Below are positions 1 through 8,579 of a stretch of DNA of 64,000 nucleotides, piece after piece (within the stretch, counting starts at the first letter, position 1; every line of letters starts with the position of its first letter). The stretch is from contig NZ_WOFH01000006.1 in NCBI RefSeq assembly GCF_009733595.1, positions 372,001 to 436,000 of the forward strand, given 5' to 3'. The DNA comes from Actinomadura litoris (lineage in GTDB: Bacteria > Actinomycetota > Actinomycetes > Streptosporangiales > Streptosporangiaceae). A program made the position numbers and the translations under genes. The notes under the pieces are model-generated. The model was not told the DNA's origin. It searched no databases and saw only the letters and a program-made list of their open reading frames with translations.

Positions 1-13
1 GCGTCGCCCCCGG

Positions 14-715
14 TCAGACCCATTCGCGCATGGTCGCCACGGCGAGCGCGAGGGACTCCTCGACGCGCGCCGCGACCGTCTCCGGGTCCCAGATATCGTT
101 CCGCGCGCAGTCCTCGAAGGCCACCCGCGCCGCCGCCGTGTGGAACGCGACGATGAAATGGGGCCGCAGGTCGTCGGCGGCGTCGACGCCCTCGCGGCGG
201 GCGATCTCGGCGGCGAGGGTCTTCTCCGCCGCCGAGTACCGGGCCGTCTGCGCGGCCTCCAGCGCCGGCGTCGACTTCAGCACCTGCCGGATGCGGCGGA
301 ACCTGTCGCTGTCGCCGCCGCCGGTGGCCGCGCTCGTCCGCAGCATCACGCGCAGCGACTCCAGCAGCGCGGTGAAGGGCCGCTCGTGCGCCGGACGCGC
401 GGCCAGCGCCTCGGCCATCAGCTTGTCGTACTCGCCGAGGAAGGCGGTGACCACGTCCTCCTTGGTGGCGAAGTAGCGGAAGAACGTCCGCTGCGACACC
501 TCCACCGCGGCGACGATCTCGTCGATCGTCGTCGCGTCGTAGCCCTTCTCAAGGAACAGGTCCAGGGCCGCGTCGATGAGCGCCAGCCGCGTGCGCCGCT
601 TCTTGCGCTCGCGCAGCCCGGCGATCTCGCGCCGCTCCTCCACCGCGCAGGGGTGCGCCGTGCAGCGGGCGCCGTCCACGGGACCGTGAACGTCGCCGTC
701 GGGGGCGGCGGTCAT
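14..715 (-). CDS. TetR/AcrR family transcriptional regulator
   Basis: The 233-aa protein has a typical TetR N-terminal helix-turn-helix: after a 35-residue charged leader comes RKKRRTRLALIDAALDLF, then TTIDEIVAAVEVSQRTFFRYFATKEDVV, whose R-TFFRYF-K recognition helix is diagnostic of the family. The C-terminal half is the variable ligand-binding and dimerisation domain, so the ligand cannot be predicted. The ATG at 715 is preceded by an AAGGAG ribosome binding site about six bases upstream. The gene is complete, with its stop at 14-16. Its target is unknown; a palindrome at 822-834 lies in its upstream region and could be an autoregulatory operator. TetR assignment is secure, function is not. 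Confidence 0.93.
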   Translation of the reverse strand: MTAAPDGDVHGPVDGARCTAHPCAVEERREIAGLRERKKRRTRLALIDAALDLFLEKGYDATTIDEIVAAVEVSQRTFFRYFATKEDVVTAFLGEYDKLMAEALAARPAHERPFTALLESLRVMLRTSAATGGGDSDRFRRIRQVLKSTPALEAAQTARYSAAEKTLAAEIARREGVDAADDLRPHFIVAFHTAAARVAFEDCARNDIWDPETVAARVEESLALAVATMREWV

Positions 716-1096
716 CGCTGGCTCCTTCGACCTCTCGCGGACGCCGGGCGCGGGCCCGGCGTCCCTGGGCTTTCCCTGAGGTTCTTCCCCTGGCTTCTAT
801 CATGACGCCGATCCGGCTACCGGAACCGGGTTCCAGCGTGTGAGAAAGCCCGCGCGGAGGCGCCCGGGGCCCTTCCGGAGGCCGGGCGGGGACCTGATTG
901 GCGCGGCCGGGCGGGGCGCGTCCGCGGCGCCGTCCGGGTCCATCCCTGGAGGACCGCGAAATCCCCGCCATACTCTCCGGGTTTCCCCTGCACAGCAGCG
1001 GTTCTCGGGTCATGCTTGAACCCGGTCACCAGTTGTCGCCACGCGATCGCCCATGGTCATGGAACGGGCATGCCACCACCATGGCGCGGTGCCGGC
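716..1096. other. Intergenic region between divergent genes
   Basis: This stretch of about 380 bases separates the leftward TetR gene from a rightward small hypothetical gene. Apart from the palindrome at 822-834 and a TATCAT hexamer near 797-802 that could serve as a -10 element, I see no gene with convincing start, codon bias and ribosome binding site. Confidence 0.5.
822..834. promoter_or_regulatory. 13-bp palindrome upstream of the TetR gene, operator candidate
   Basis: GGAACC-G-GGTTCC is a perfect inverted repeat about 110 bases upstream of the TetR start. TetR proteins often bind short palindromes in their own promoter region. Nothing else in the sequence ties this site to the regulator, so the assignment is inference. 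Confidence 0.3.
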
Positions 1097-1405
1097 ATGG
1101 CGGCCCGACCCGGTGCTGAGGCGGCTGATCAAGTGTCTGTAGTCGATGGGCGGGAGATCCCGGAGGTGCGGCGGCGGCACCTCGCGGCGCTCGCGTACGA
1201 GGTCGAGGCGCGCGGCCTGTCCTGGCGGTTCGCCGGGCCCGCGGAGTCGGTGCTGAGCGTGCTCGGCCCGCGGACGCGGCGCCAGGTCATGGTGGTCGCG
1301 ACACCGGTCGCGGCGGGCTGGTCCTACCTGTGGCCGGGCGGCGGGATGGCCGACGTGGCCGAGGTCACCCACGTCGCTGACCAGCTCTTTCGCCTGCTGA
1401 GGTAG
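1097..1405 (+). CDS. Hypothetical protein (about 102 aa)
   Basis: No family is recognised. The reading frame has actinobacterial codon use through to the stop at 1403-1405. The start is uncertain: ATG at 1097 or GTG at 1133, the latter giving a product beginning VSVVDGREIPEVRRRHL. The protein alternates short charged helices with a hydrophobic patch (VMVVATPVAAGWSYLWPGGG) but has no clear membrane segment or signal peptide. It lies upstream of the SOS-type dnaE2 unit but is separated from it by about 135 bases containing a LexA-like box, so co-transcription is not implied. Confidence 0.55.
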   Translation: MAARPGAEAADQVSVVDGREIPEVRRRHLAALAYEVEARGLSWRFAGPAESVLSVLGPRTRRQVMVVATPVAAGWSYLWPGGGMADVAEVTHVADQLFRLLR

Positions 1406-1479
1406 CCCCGGGCGGGAACCTTGGGCCGGAGCGGGGGCCCGCCTTGCCTCCGGGTCTCGTGCTTCCCTAGACTCCCCCG

Positions 1480-1493
1480 CGAACGTATGTTCG
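1480..1493. promoter_or_regulatory. LexA/SOS box upstream of DUF6504-dnaE2
   Basis: CGAAC-GTAT-GTTCG matches the actinobacterial/Gram-positive LexA consensus CGAAC-N4-GTTCG at every fixed position. It lies about 50 bases upstream of the DUF6504 start at 1542, in the only promoter-sized gap before dnaE2. Damage-inducible control of dnaE2 by LexA is established in mycobacteria, so the context supports the call. The position fits a repressor overlapping the promoter. Confidence 0.82.
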
Positions 1494-1541
1494 AATCTTC
1501 CGCATGTCTTCCCCCGTGCGGTGAACATGAGGGGGAGGCAG

Positions 1542-1814
1542 ATGACGCGCGTGTTCGGCGATCCGGTGGACGTCTGGGTGAGTGACGGGCGTCCGGTCCG
1601 GTTCGTCTGGCGTGGCCGGCTCCACACCGTGCGGCGGGTGCTGGAGCACTGGGTCACGACCCGCGACTGGTGGCAGGAGCGACCTGACGGCGAGGCCACC
1701 GGGGAGCGGGAGTTCTGGCGGGTCGAGGCGACCCCCGACCGGGAGGTCGGGGTGTACGAGCTGCGCTATGACGGCGCGTCCGAAACCTGGCTGCTTTCCC
1801 GGGTATGGGACTGA
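1542..1814 (+). CDS. DUF6504 family protein, first gene of the SOS dnaE2 unit
   Basis: The 90-aa product (MTRVFGDPVDVWVSDGRPV...) matches the DUF6504 pattern: an F/Y-G-x-P-V-x-V opening, an RFVWRGR strand, a WW-E motif and a final YELRYD...WLLSRVWD strand. This small beta-rich protein is usually found beside ImuA/ImuB/DnaE2 genes in actinobacteria, but its biochemical role is not established. ATG 1542 is chosen because GGGGGAGG sits just upstream; GTG 1521 and ATG 1527 are also in frame. Its stop overlaps dnaE2 by ten bases, implying coupled translation and shared control by the SOS box at 1480-1493. Confidence 0.8.
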   Translation: MTRVFGDPVDVWVSDGRPVRFVWRGRLHTVRRVLEHWVTTRDWWQERPDGEATGEREFWRVEATPDREVGVYELRYDGASETWLLSRVWD

Positions 1815-4800
1815 TTGTGCACCTTCATGTCGCTTCGGGGTATTCGCTCAGGTACGGCGCGGCGTCGCCCGCCGCGCTGGCCGGGCGCGCCGCGGCCCTC
1901 GGCATGGAGACGCTGGCGCTGACCGACCGCGACGGCCTGTACGGCGCGGTCCGGCACGTCCGGGCCTGCCGGGACGCGGGCCTCGGCGCCGCCCTCGGCG
2001 CCGACCTGCGCCTCGGCCCCGAGGGCGGGGACCGGGTGGTCGTCCTGGCGGAGGGCCGGGCCGGATGGCGGTCGCTGTGCCGGCTGGTGACGGCGGCGCA
2101 CGCGGCGGGGGAGCGGGGGCACCCGTTCGTCACCCGGGAGGTGATCGCCGATCACGCGGAGGGCCTGGTGGTGCTGCTCGGCCCCGCGTCCGACGTGGGA
2201 CGGGCCGTCGCGGCGCGCCGTCCCGACCTGGCGGCCCGGCGCCTGGCCGCCTGGCGCGCCGCCGCCGAGACCGTGATCGAGATCGTCGACCACCACGACC
2301 GGGGCGACGGGCACCGCGCCGCGCGGATGCTCGCCCTGGCCCGCGAGGCGGGGGTGGCCGCGGTGCTCGGCAACGCCGTCCGCTACCTGGAGGCCGCCGA
2401 CCACCCGGTCGCGCAGGTGCTGGACGCGGCGCGCCGCCTCGCTCCGCTGGACAGGCGGCACCTGGACGACCGGACCGGCCAGTCCTACCTGAAGTCGCCG
2501 CCCGAGATGCGCCGCGTCGCCGAGGGGGTCGCCGGCCCCGGGGCGGGCGGGCTGCTCGACGCGACGCGGCGGCTGTCGGAGCGCTGCGTCCTCGACCCGG
2601 CCGACCTCGGCATGGACGGCGTGCACCTGCCCGCCGTCGAGGGCGACCCGCACGCCGGGCTCGTGGCGCGCTGCGCGGACGGCCTGGCCCGCCGGGGCCT
2701 GGAGGGGTCGCGCGCGGCGGCCGACCGGCTCGCGACCGAGCTCGGCGTGATCGCCCGCAAGGGCCTGGCCGCCTACTTCCTCACGGTCGCGGACGCCGCC
2801 GCGCTGATCCGCGAGCGCGGCATCCGGTGCGCGATCCGCGGCTCGGGCGCGGGCAGCCTGGTCAACCACCTGCTCGGCATCGGCGACCTCGACCCGCTCC
2901 GCCACGACCTGCTCATGGAGCGGTTCCTCGCCGACAGCCGCGAGGGCCTGCCCGACATCGACCTCGACGTGGAGTCGGCGCGCCGCCTGGAGGCCTACGA
3001 GGCGCTGTTCGCCCGGTTCGGCGCGGACGGCACGGCGTGCGTGTCGATGATGGAGACCTACCGGGCGCGCAGCGCGCTGCGCGATGTCGGCGCCGCTCTC
3101 GGGCTGCCGCCGCACGAGATCGACGTGGTCGCCAAGGCGTTCCCGCAGATCCGGGCGAGCCAGATCGGCGCCGCGCTGGAGGAGCTGCCCGAGCTGCGGC
3201 AGAGCGGCCTCGCGACCGCGCGGCTGGAGGTGCTGTTCCGGATCGCCGAGCGGCTGGACGGCCTGCCCCGCCACATCGCGATGCACCCGTGCGGCGTCCT
3301 GCTGTCGGACGCGACGCTCCGCGACCGCACGCCGGTCGAGACCAGCGCGGTCGGCTTCCCGATGAGCCAGTTCGACAAGGACGACGTCGAGGCGATGGGC
3401 CTGCTGAAGCTCGACGTCATCGGGGTGCGGATGCAGTCGGCGATGGCGCACGCCGTCGCCGAGGCCGCCCGCGCGTCCGGCGCGGAGATCGACCTGGAGG
3501 CGGTCCCGCGCGACGACCCGGCGACGTTCGAGCTGATCCGCACGTCCCGGACGCTCGGCTGCTTCCAGATCGAGTCGCCCGGCCAGCGCGAGCTGATCGG
3601 CCGGCTCCAGCCCCGCGACCTCGGCGACCTCGTCATCGACATCTCGCTGTTCCGGCCGGGCCCGGTGAACTCCGACATGGTGTCGCCGTTCCTCGCCGCC
3701 CGCGCCGGGACGCGCGAGCCCGAGTACCCGCACCCCGACCTGGAGCCCGTGCTGCGCGAGAGCCTCGGCGTGGTCGTCTTCCACGAGCAGGTGCTGCGGA
3801 TCTTCGACGTGATGACGGGCTGCGGCCTCTCCAAGGCCGAGGCGGCGCGGCGGAACCTGAACCACGAGCAGGGCCAGGCCGTGGTGGGCGCGTGGTTCCG
3901 GGAGCGGGCCCTCGCGCGCGGCTACGACGGGCCGTCGGTCGAGCGGGTCTGGCGGACGCTGACCGCGTTCGGGGCGTTCGGCTTCTGCAAGGCCCACGCC
4001 GCATCATTCGCTCTGCCCACCTACCAGTCGGCGTGGCTGAAACGGCACCACACCGCCGCCTTCTACGCCGGGGTCCTCACCCACGACCCCGGCATGTACC
4101 CCAAGCGCGTCATCCTCGACGACGCCCGCCACTTCGGCGTCCCGATCCTGCCGCTGGACGTCAACCGGTCGGCGGCGGCCTGGCACGCCGAGCCGGTGTC
4201 GCGGGGCGGGCCGTCCGGCATCCGCGTCGCGCTGAGCGAGGTCAGGGGGATCAGCGACGCGGAGGTCGGCCGCATCGTGGAGGGGCGCCCGTACGCGTCG
4301 CTGACCGACTTCTGGCGCCGCGCCCGGGTGTCGCGGCCGGTCGCGGAGCGGCTCGTCCTGGCCGGGGGGTTCGACGCGCTGTACCGGGATCCGCCGGTGC
4401 CGCGCCGCGACCTGCTCTGCCGGGTCGGCGCGCTGCACCGCACCGGCCGCGCCGACCGCGCCGTCCCCGAGGGGCAGCTCCCGCTCGGGAGCCCCGAGGG
4501 CCTGGACCTCGCCGAGGACGTCCCGCTGGGCGAGCTGCCGCCGATGACGGCCGCCGAGATCGTCGAGGCGGAGCTGGACGTCCTCGGCATGGACGTCAGC
4601 CGCCACGTCCTCACCTTCTACGACGGGCTGCTCGGCGACCTCGGCGTCGTCCGCGCGGGCGCGCTGCCGGGCCGTCCCGACAGGAGCGAGGTGCTGGTCG
4701 CCGGGGTCAAGGTCGCGACGCAGACGCCGGCGGTCAGGTCGGGGCAGCGCGTCATCTTCGCGACGCTGGACGACGGGTCGGGCCCGGTCGACCTCACGTT

Positions 4801-5143
4801 CTTCGAGTCGGTGCAGGAGCGGTGCGCCGCGACCGTGTTCGGGTCGTGGCTGCTGGTCGCCCGGGGCCGGCTGCGGCGGGCGGGCGAGCGCGCCTTCTCG
4901 ATCACCGCCACCGCCTGCTGGGACCTCGCCGCCCTGCACGAGGTCTGGCGGCGGGACGGCCTGGACGAGGTCCGCGCCGTGATGGCCCGCCCGGGACCGG
5001 TCGCCCGCCCGGTGGGGCGCCGGATCGTCCAGCCGACGGGCTTCGCCATGTCCCGCTACTCCGACATCGGCCCGGCGGGGCCCGCCGTCAGGCGCCCGCC
5101 CCCGGCACGCCTCTGGCACGCCAGCCGGGGCAGTTCGGGCTGA
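1805..5143 (+). CDS. dnaE2: Error-prone DNA polymerase III alpha subunit DnaE2 (ImuC)
   Basis: This 1112-aa C-family polymerase carries out translesion synthesis in damage-induced mutagenesis. An N-terminal PHP domain (HLHVASGYSLRYGAASP, then MAL-TDRDGLYG) covers roughly residues 1-200. The catalytic aspartates are in PDIDLD (residues 383-388) and KLDVIG (about 535-540), matching the spacing of the E. coli DnaE triad. LFRPGPV and GCFQIES are further DnaE signatures. An OB fold near residues 955-1030 (VLVAGVKVATQTPAVRSGQ) follows. The short length and the SGYSLRYG opening favour DnaE2 over the replicative DnaE1. The ATG overlaps the DUF6504 stop. The usual partners ImuA' and ImuB are not adjacent. 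Confidence 0.93.
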   Translation: MGLIVHLHVASGYSLRYGAASPAALAGRAAALGMETLALTDRDGLYGAVRHVRACRDAGLGAALGADLRLGPEGGDRVVVLAEGRAGWRSLCRLVTAAHAAGERGHPFVTREVIADHAEGLVVLLGPASDVGRAVAARRPDLAARRLAAWRAAAETVIEIVDHHDRGDGHRAARMLALAREAGVAAVLGNAVRYLEAADHPVAQVLDAARRLAPLDRRHLDDRTGQSYLKSPPEMRRVAEGVAGPGAGGLLDATRRLSERCVLDPADLGMDGVHLPAVEGDPHAGLVARCADGLARRGLEGSRAAADRLATELGVIARKGLAAYFLTVADAAALIRERGIRCAIRGSGAGSLVNHLLGIGDLDPLRHDLLMERFLADSREGLPDIDLDVESARRLEAYEALFARFGADGTACVSMMETYRARSALRDVGAALGLPPHEIDVVAKAFPQIRASQIGAALEELPELRQSGLATARLEVLFRIAERLDGLPRHIAMHPCGVLLSDATLRDRTPVETSAVGFPMSQFDKDDVEAMGLLKLDVIGVRMQSAMAHAVAEAARASGAEIDLEAVPRDDPATFELIRTSRTLGCFQIESPGQRELIGRLQPRDLGDLVIDISLFRPGPVNSDMVSPFLAARAGTREPEYPHPDLEPVLRESLGVVVFHEQVLRIFDVMTGCGLSKAEAARRNLNHEQGQAVVGAWFRERALARGYDGPSVERVWRTLTAFGAFGFCKAHAASFALPTYQSAWLKRHHTAAFYAGVLTHDPGMYPKRVILDDARHFGVPILPLDVNRSAAAWHAEPVSRGGPSGIRVALSEVRGISDAEVGRIVEGRPYASLTDFWRRARVSRPVAERLVLAGGFDALYRDPPVPRRDLLCRVGALHRTGRADRAVPEGQLPLGSPEGLDLAEDVPLGELPPMTAAEIVEAELDVLGMDVSRHVLTFYDGLLGDLGVVRAGALPGRPDRSEVLVAGVKVATQTPAVRSGQRVIFATLDDGSGPVDLTFFESVQERCAATVFGSWLLVARGRLRRAGERAFSITATACWDLAALHEVWRRDGLDEVRAVMARPGPVARPVGRRIVQPTGFAMSRYSDIGPAGPAVRRPPPARLWHASRGSSG

Positions 5144-5148
5144 CGCGC

Positions 5149-5169
5149 GTTCCGAAGCGACCTCGGAAC
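5149..5169. terminator. Bidirectional hairpin between convergent genes
   Basis: GTTCCGA (5149-5155), a seven-base loop, then TCGGAAC (5163-5169) form an inverted repeat exactly in the 30-base gap between the stops of dnaE2 (5143) and the leftward DUF4328 gene (5174). Placement suggests a shared terminator. There is no strong T-run, as is common in high-GC actinobacteria. Confidence 0.5.
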
Positions 5170-5173
5170 ACCG

Positions 5174-5854
5174 CTACGTACCGCGGGCGACCTGGAGGCG
5201 GGTGATCTGGAAGACGCTGGCCATGCACAGCGCGGCGGCGAGGGCCTGGAACGCGGCGGCCGCGACGCCGACGTGGACGTCGAAGCGGGCCTCGGCGAGC
5301 GTCTCGACACTGCCCGCGGTGAACACGCGGGCGAGCAGGACGCCGAGCAGGACGCACGTCCACCAGGCGGCGACCACCAGCCCCGCCGCCTGCCGCTCGG
5401 CCGTCCGGTACCGGCCACTGTTCACCCACACCTCGTAGACCAGGCGGGGCGGCAGCCACAGGTTGACGATCGGGCAGAGCCAGCCGAGGACCACCCACGC
5501 GCGGTGGTGCCGGTGCGGGCCGGGCGACTGCCGGTAGGCGCGCCACAGCCAGCCGAGGTACAGCAGCCCGGTGACCGCGGCCATGATCGAGCAGATCAGG
5601 AACACGTCGCTGTAGGGGGCGAGCGCCCGGTCGGTGGCGCCCGGGTCGTAGGTGTCGTGGGTCGCGCCGCGCAGCGGCCGCGCCATCCTGAGCAGGCTGA
5701 TCCCCGAGCCCAGCGCGATGAACGCGTTGAAGCCGAGCAGCATGAACACCGCGACGCCGACGGCCCGGAAGTCGCGGCGCCGGGCCCAGGCGCCGCAGGC
5801 CGGGCAGCGGGCCACCTCGGTCGGGATGATGTCGCCGCACAGCGCACACGGCAT
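5174..5854 (-). CDS. DUF4328 membrane protein with N-terminal zinc ribbon
   Basis: The 226-aa product starts MPCALCGDIIPTEVARCPACG, a two-CxxC zinc ribbon, followed by several hydrophobic segments (VGVAVFMLLGFNAFIALG, VFLICSIMAAVTGLLYLGWLW, AWVVLGWLCPIVNLWLPPRLV, AWWTCVLLGVLLARVF, FQALAAALCMASVFQ). The WLCPIVNLWLPPRLVYEVW core identifies DUF4328, an actinobacterial membrane family of unknown function. ATG 5854 is chosen because GGAGGTGGAGC precedes it directly; a longer frame reaching 5974 lacks such a site. It faces dnaE2 tail to tail. Confidence 0.85.
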   Translation of the reverse strand: MPCALCGDIIPTEVARCPACGAWARRRDFRAVGVAVFMLLGFNAFIALGSGISLLRMARPLRGATHDTYDPGATDRALAPYSDVFLICSIMAAVTGLLYLGWLWRAYRQSPGPHRHHRAWVVLGWLCPIVNLWLPPRLVYEVWVNSGRYRTAERQAAGLVVAAWWTCVLLGVLLARVFTAGSVETLAEARFDVHVGVAAAAFQALAAALCMASVFQITRLQVARGT

Positions 5855-6002
5855 GCTCCACCTCCGAGGGTTCGAGCCGTTCCGGGGGGACGTGGGGCCG
5901 CCCCCACACGGGACCGGCCCGCATCGGCCATCCGTCGCTTCGGATACTACGTACGTTTGACCGACGTCGCGCAACGCGGGTTCGTGCGCCAGGCCGGGTT
6001 TC

Positions 6003-6344
6003 TCACAGGACCAGGTGGCCCGCGAGGAGCGTCCCGGCGGCGGCCGCGGCGGCCCACGCCGCGAGCCTCCCGAGCCCGCCCGCGGCGACCAGCCGCTCCG
6101 GCCGCAGCCCGGTGACCAGCAGCAGCGCCCACCACTCGGCGGTCAGCACGATCACCGACTGGAGCGAGCCGAACCCGACGAGCGAGCACAGCAGGATCGT
6201 GGACGCCGGGGTCAGCGTGTGCGTGAACAGCGCGGGCCCCCGCGCCGGCCCGCGCAGGCCGCGCCGCAGCGTGAGGTAGACCGCGCCCCACCCGAGGGCG
6301 CACATCACCCACACGATCAGGACGGCCGTGGGCAGCCCGTTCAT
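6003..6344 (-). CDS. Small integral membrane protein, unknown function
   Basis: This 113-aa protein has three or four predicted membrane segments: AVLIVWVMCALGWGAVYLTL, LTPASTILLCSLVGFGSLQSVIVLT, WWALLLVTGL and LAAWAAAAAAGTLLAGHLVL. No family motif is recognised. It lies 66 bases downstream of the NarL-type response regulator on the same strand and may be part of its transcript. That is the only clue to its role. Confidence 0.65.
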   Translation of the reverse strand: MNGLPTAVLIVWVMCALGWGAVYLTLRRGLRGPARGPALFTHTLTPASTILLCSLVGFGSLQSVIVLTAEWWALLLVTGLRPERLVAAGGLGRLAAWAAAAAAGTLLAGHLVL

Positions 6345-6410
6345 CGACTCCGGTGCCAGTGCCGTCCCCCCGTCGCTTCCTCCATCGTGCCCGTGCGCGG
6401 CCCGGCGGGG

Positions 6411-7058
6411 TCAGGCCATGAGGCCCGACTCCCACGCCCAGGCGGCCGACTCGACCCGGTTCCGGGTGCCGAGCTTGCGGTGGATGCTGCCGAGGTGCGT
6501 CTTGACCGTGGACAGCGACACGAACAGCTCGCCCGCGATCTCCTCGTTCGTCCGGCCGCGCGCGACGAGCCGGACGACCTCCAGCTCGCGGTCGGTGAGC
6601 GCCTCGCGGGGCAGCGTCGGCGCGGGCGGCGGCGTCGCCAGGTGCTCCAGCAGCCGGACGGTGATCGACGGCGACACCAGCGCCTCCCCGTTCGCGGCGG
6701 CGCGCACCGCCTCGACCAGCAGCGCGGGTCCGCTGTCCTTGAGTAGGAAGCCGGCCGCGCCGCCGCGCAGCGCCCCGTACACGTACTCGTCCATGTCGAA
6801 CGTCGTGACGATCACCACGTGCAGCGGGTCGGCGACCGAGGGGCCGGCCAGCAGCCGGGTCGCCTCCAGGCCGTCCATGCGGGGCATCCGGATGTCGAAC
6901 AGGCACACGTCGGGACGCAGCCGCCGGGCGAGCGCGACGGCCTCGGCGCCGTCGGCGGCCTCGCCGACCACCTCCATGTCGGGCTGCGAGTCGACGATCA
7001 TCCGGAACCCGGTCCGGACCATCTGCTGGTCGTCGGCGATCAGTACGCGGATGGTCAC
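6411..7058 (-). CDS. NarL/LuxR-family response regulator
   Basis: The 215-aa protein combines a receiver domain (residues 1-120) with a C-terminal LuxR HTH. The receiver has the acidic pocket ADDQ at 8-11, the phosphoacceptor Asp55 in DVCLFDIRMPRMDG, and LLKDS as the conserved lysine near 105. The HTH reads LTDRELEVVRLVARGRTNEE, then LFVSLSTVKTHLGSIHRKLG. It is the partner of the kinase ending 13 bases upstream. Because the kinase gene diverges from an ABC transporter operon, that operon is the most likely target; this is inferred from layout only. Confidence 0.95.
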   Translation of the reverse strand: MTIRVLIADDQQMVRTGFRMIVDSQPDMEVVGEAADGAEAVALARRLRPDVCLFDIRMPRMDGLEATRLLAGPSVADPLHVVIVTTFDMDEYVYGALRGGAAGFLLKDSGPALLVEAVRAAANGEALVSPSITVRLLEHLATPPPAPTLPREALTDRELEVVRLVARGRTNEEIAGELFVSLSTVKTHLGSIHRKLGTRNRVESAAWAWESGLMA

Positions 7059-7071
7059 GTCGCCGATTCTC

Positions 7072-8346
7072 TCAGGCCCGCCGGGCGCCGTGGACGGGGA
7101 GGACGGCGACGACCTCCCAGCCGCCCTCGGGGCGCGGGCCCGCGCTCAGCCGCCCGCCGAGGGCGTCCACCCGCTCGCCGAGCCCCGACAGCCCGAACCC
7201 GCTGGAGGGCAGCCGGCGGCCGCGCCCCTGGCCGTCGTCGCGGACGCAGACCTCGACCGACCCGTCCCCGAGCCGCGCGACGCTCACCTGGACGGACGTC
7301 GCGTCGGCGGCGTGCTTGCGGACGTTGGTCAGCGCCTCCTGCACGACGCGGTGCACCGACGTCGCGACCTCGGGCGGCAGCGAGCCGAGGTCGGGCGCCC
7401 GCGCGAGGACGGCCCGCGGATGCGTGAACCCCTCGACGAGCCGCTCCAACTGCGCGAGGTCGCCGACGGGCCGGGTGGCCGAGCCCCGATCGTCCGACAG
7501 GCCGCCGGACCCGCCGCCGGATCCCGGGGCCGCGCCGCCGAACGCCTCGCCGTCCGCCGCGCCGCCGTGCTGCGCGTCCCGCAGCAGCCCGACCATCCGG
7601 CGCATGGACGTGAGCGCCTCGGTGCCCGCCTGCTCGATGCCCTCGAACATCGTGTCGAGCTGCTCGGGGGACTGCCCCGCGCCCGACCGCGTCGCGAACC
7701 GCGCCGCCTGCGCCTGGACGACGATGCCGGTCACGTGGTGGGCGACGAAGTCGTGCAGGTCGCGGGCCAGCTCCAGCCGCTCGTCGCGGCGCGCGGCGGC
7801 CAGCGACCTGGACCGGCGGGCGTCCACCGCCCGCAGGTAGAGCCCGGCGCCGAGCGCGATCGCCACGCAGATGCCGAGCGGCGCGGTGAACAGCACGGCG
7901 CCGACCACCGACCAGCGCAGCGGGACGATCAGCACCGCGACGGCGAGGGTGACCGTGATCCAGACGAGCAGCCTGCGCGGGGCCCGCCAGACCACCCGGG
8001 CGATGACGATGAGCAGGCCGCCGATCTCGGCGAACATGCTCGGGTTGCCGAGGTCCGGCCCGATCACCGGCGCGATCAGCAGCGTGCTGAGCGCCGAGGC
8101 CAGCGCCGCCGCCACCGCCCACGCCAGCGGGAACCGGATCGTCACGGCGGCGACGTTGACGACCGCCGCCACCGCGATCAGCCACATGCTCGTCCCGGTC
8201 TTCGGGGTGCCGAGCAGGCAGGCCAGCAGGTACAGGGCCGCGAAGCCGCCGTAGGCGCCGCGCACCAGGCAGCCGCCCACGGAGTGGATGCGGTCCAGCC
8301 GCGCGCCCGGGTCGTTCCGGGGTGTCCGGCGGGCCAGGTCGCTCAT
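7072..8346 (-). CDS. Sensor histidine kinase, NarL-type (HisKA_3)
   Basis: This 424-aa kinase has an N-terminal membrane domain of about five or six segments between residues 30 and 170. A dimerisation/phosphoacceptor helix of HisKA_3 type follows, with His198 in ELARDLHDFVAHHVTGIVV, and then a C-terminal HATPase (VVQEALTNVRKHA as N-box, VRDDGQGRG as G1-like, GFGLSGLGERV as G2-like). There is no extended extracytoplasmic sensor domain, so the membrane region itself probably senses the signal, as in kinases that watch envelope stress or peptides. A Gly/Ser-rich linker at about residues 265-285 interrupts the catalytic region. The response regulator gene follows after 13 bases. Confidence 0.94.
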   Translation of the reverse strand: MSDLARRTPRNDPGARLDRIHSVGGCLVRGAYGGFAALYLLACLLGTPKTGTSMWLIAVAAVVNVAAVTIRFPLAWAVAAALASALSTLLIAPVIGPDLGNPSMFAEIGGLLIVIARVVWRAPRRLLVWITVTLAVAVLIVPLRWSVVGAVLFTAPLGICVAIALGAGLYLRAVDARRSRSLAAARRDERLELARDLHDFVAHHVTGIVVQAQAARFATRSGAGQSPEQLDTMFEGIEQAGTEALTSMRRMVGLLRDAQHGGAADGEAFGGAAPGSGGGSGGLSDDRGSATRPVGDLAQLERLVEGFTHPRAVLARAPDLGSLPPEVATSVHRVVQEALTNVRKHAADATSVQVSVARLGDGSVEVCVRDDGQGRGRRLPSSGFGLSGLGERVDALGGRLSAGPRPEGGWEVVAVLPVHGARRA

Positions 8347-8465
8347 GGAACACGAGGCTACGACCCGCAGCCGACCCCGGGATCGACCGTTCGGCCGATG
8401 CCGCCGCCCAGGGCCTGTCCCCGCGCCCGATGCCGCCGGACGCGGCCCCGGCGCACGCTGGAGCC

Positions 8466-8579
8466 ATGGAACTCATCTATGTGCCGCTGTTCATCGCGTT
8501 CGTCGTGTTCGTCGTCTACGGCGGGGTCGTGCTGCCCGCCCGGGAGATCGTCGACTCCGTCCGGAAGCCCCGCCCGTGA
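8466..8579 (+). CDS. 37-aa single-span membrane peptide, first gene of the ABC operon
   Basis: The sequence MELIYVPLFIAFVVFVVYGG is one hydrophobic span, followed by a short cytoplasmic tail ending in VRKPRP. The TGA lies inside the GTGA that starts the downstream ATPase (four-base overlap), which argues that this short frame is translated. It is divergent from the histidine kinase gene, with a 119-base shared promoter region. Similar tiny membrane subunits occur with other transporters, but no function is known for this one. Confidence 0.6.
   Translation: MELIYVPLFIAFVVFVVYGGVVLPAREIVDSVRKPRP

Noticed and set aside
1582..5205. A 1207-codon open frame on the plus strand overlapping dnaE2 in another phase
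   Set aside because: Its translation is an Arg/Ala/Pro/Gly-rich low-complexity string, as expected for a shifted frame of a GC-rich gene, while the other frame encodes a complete DnaE2 with catalytic motifs.
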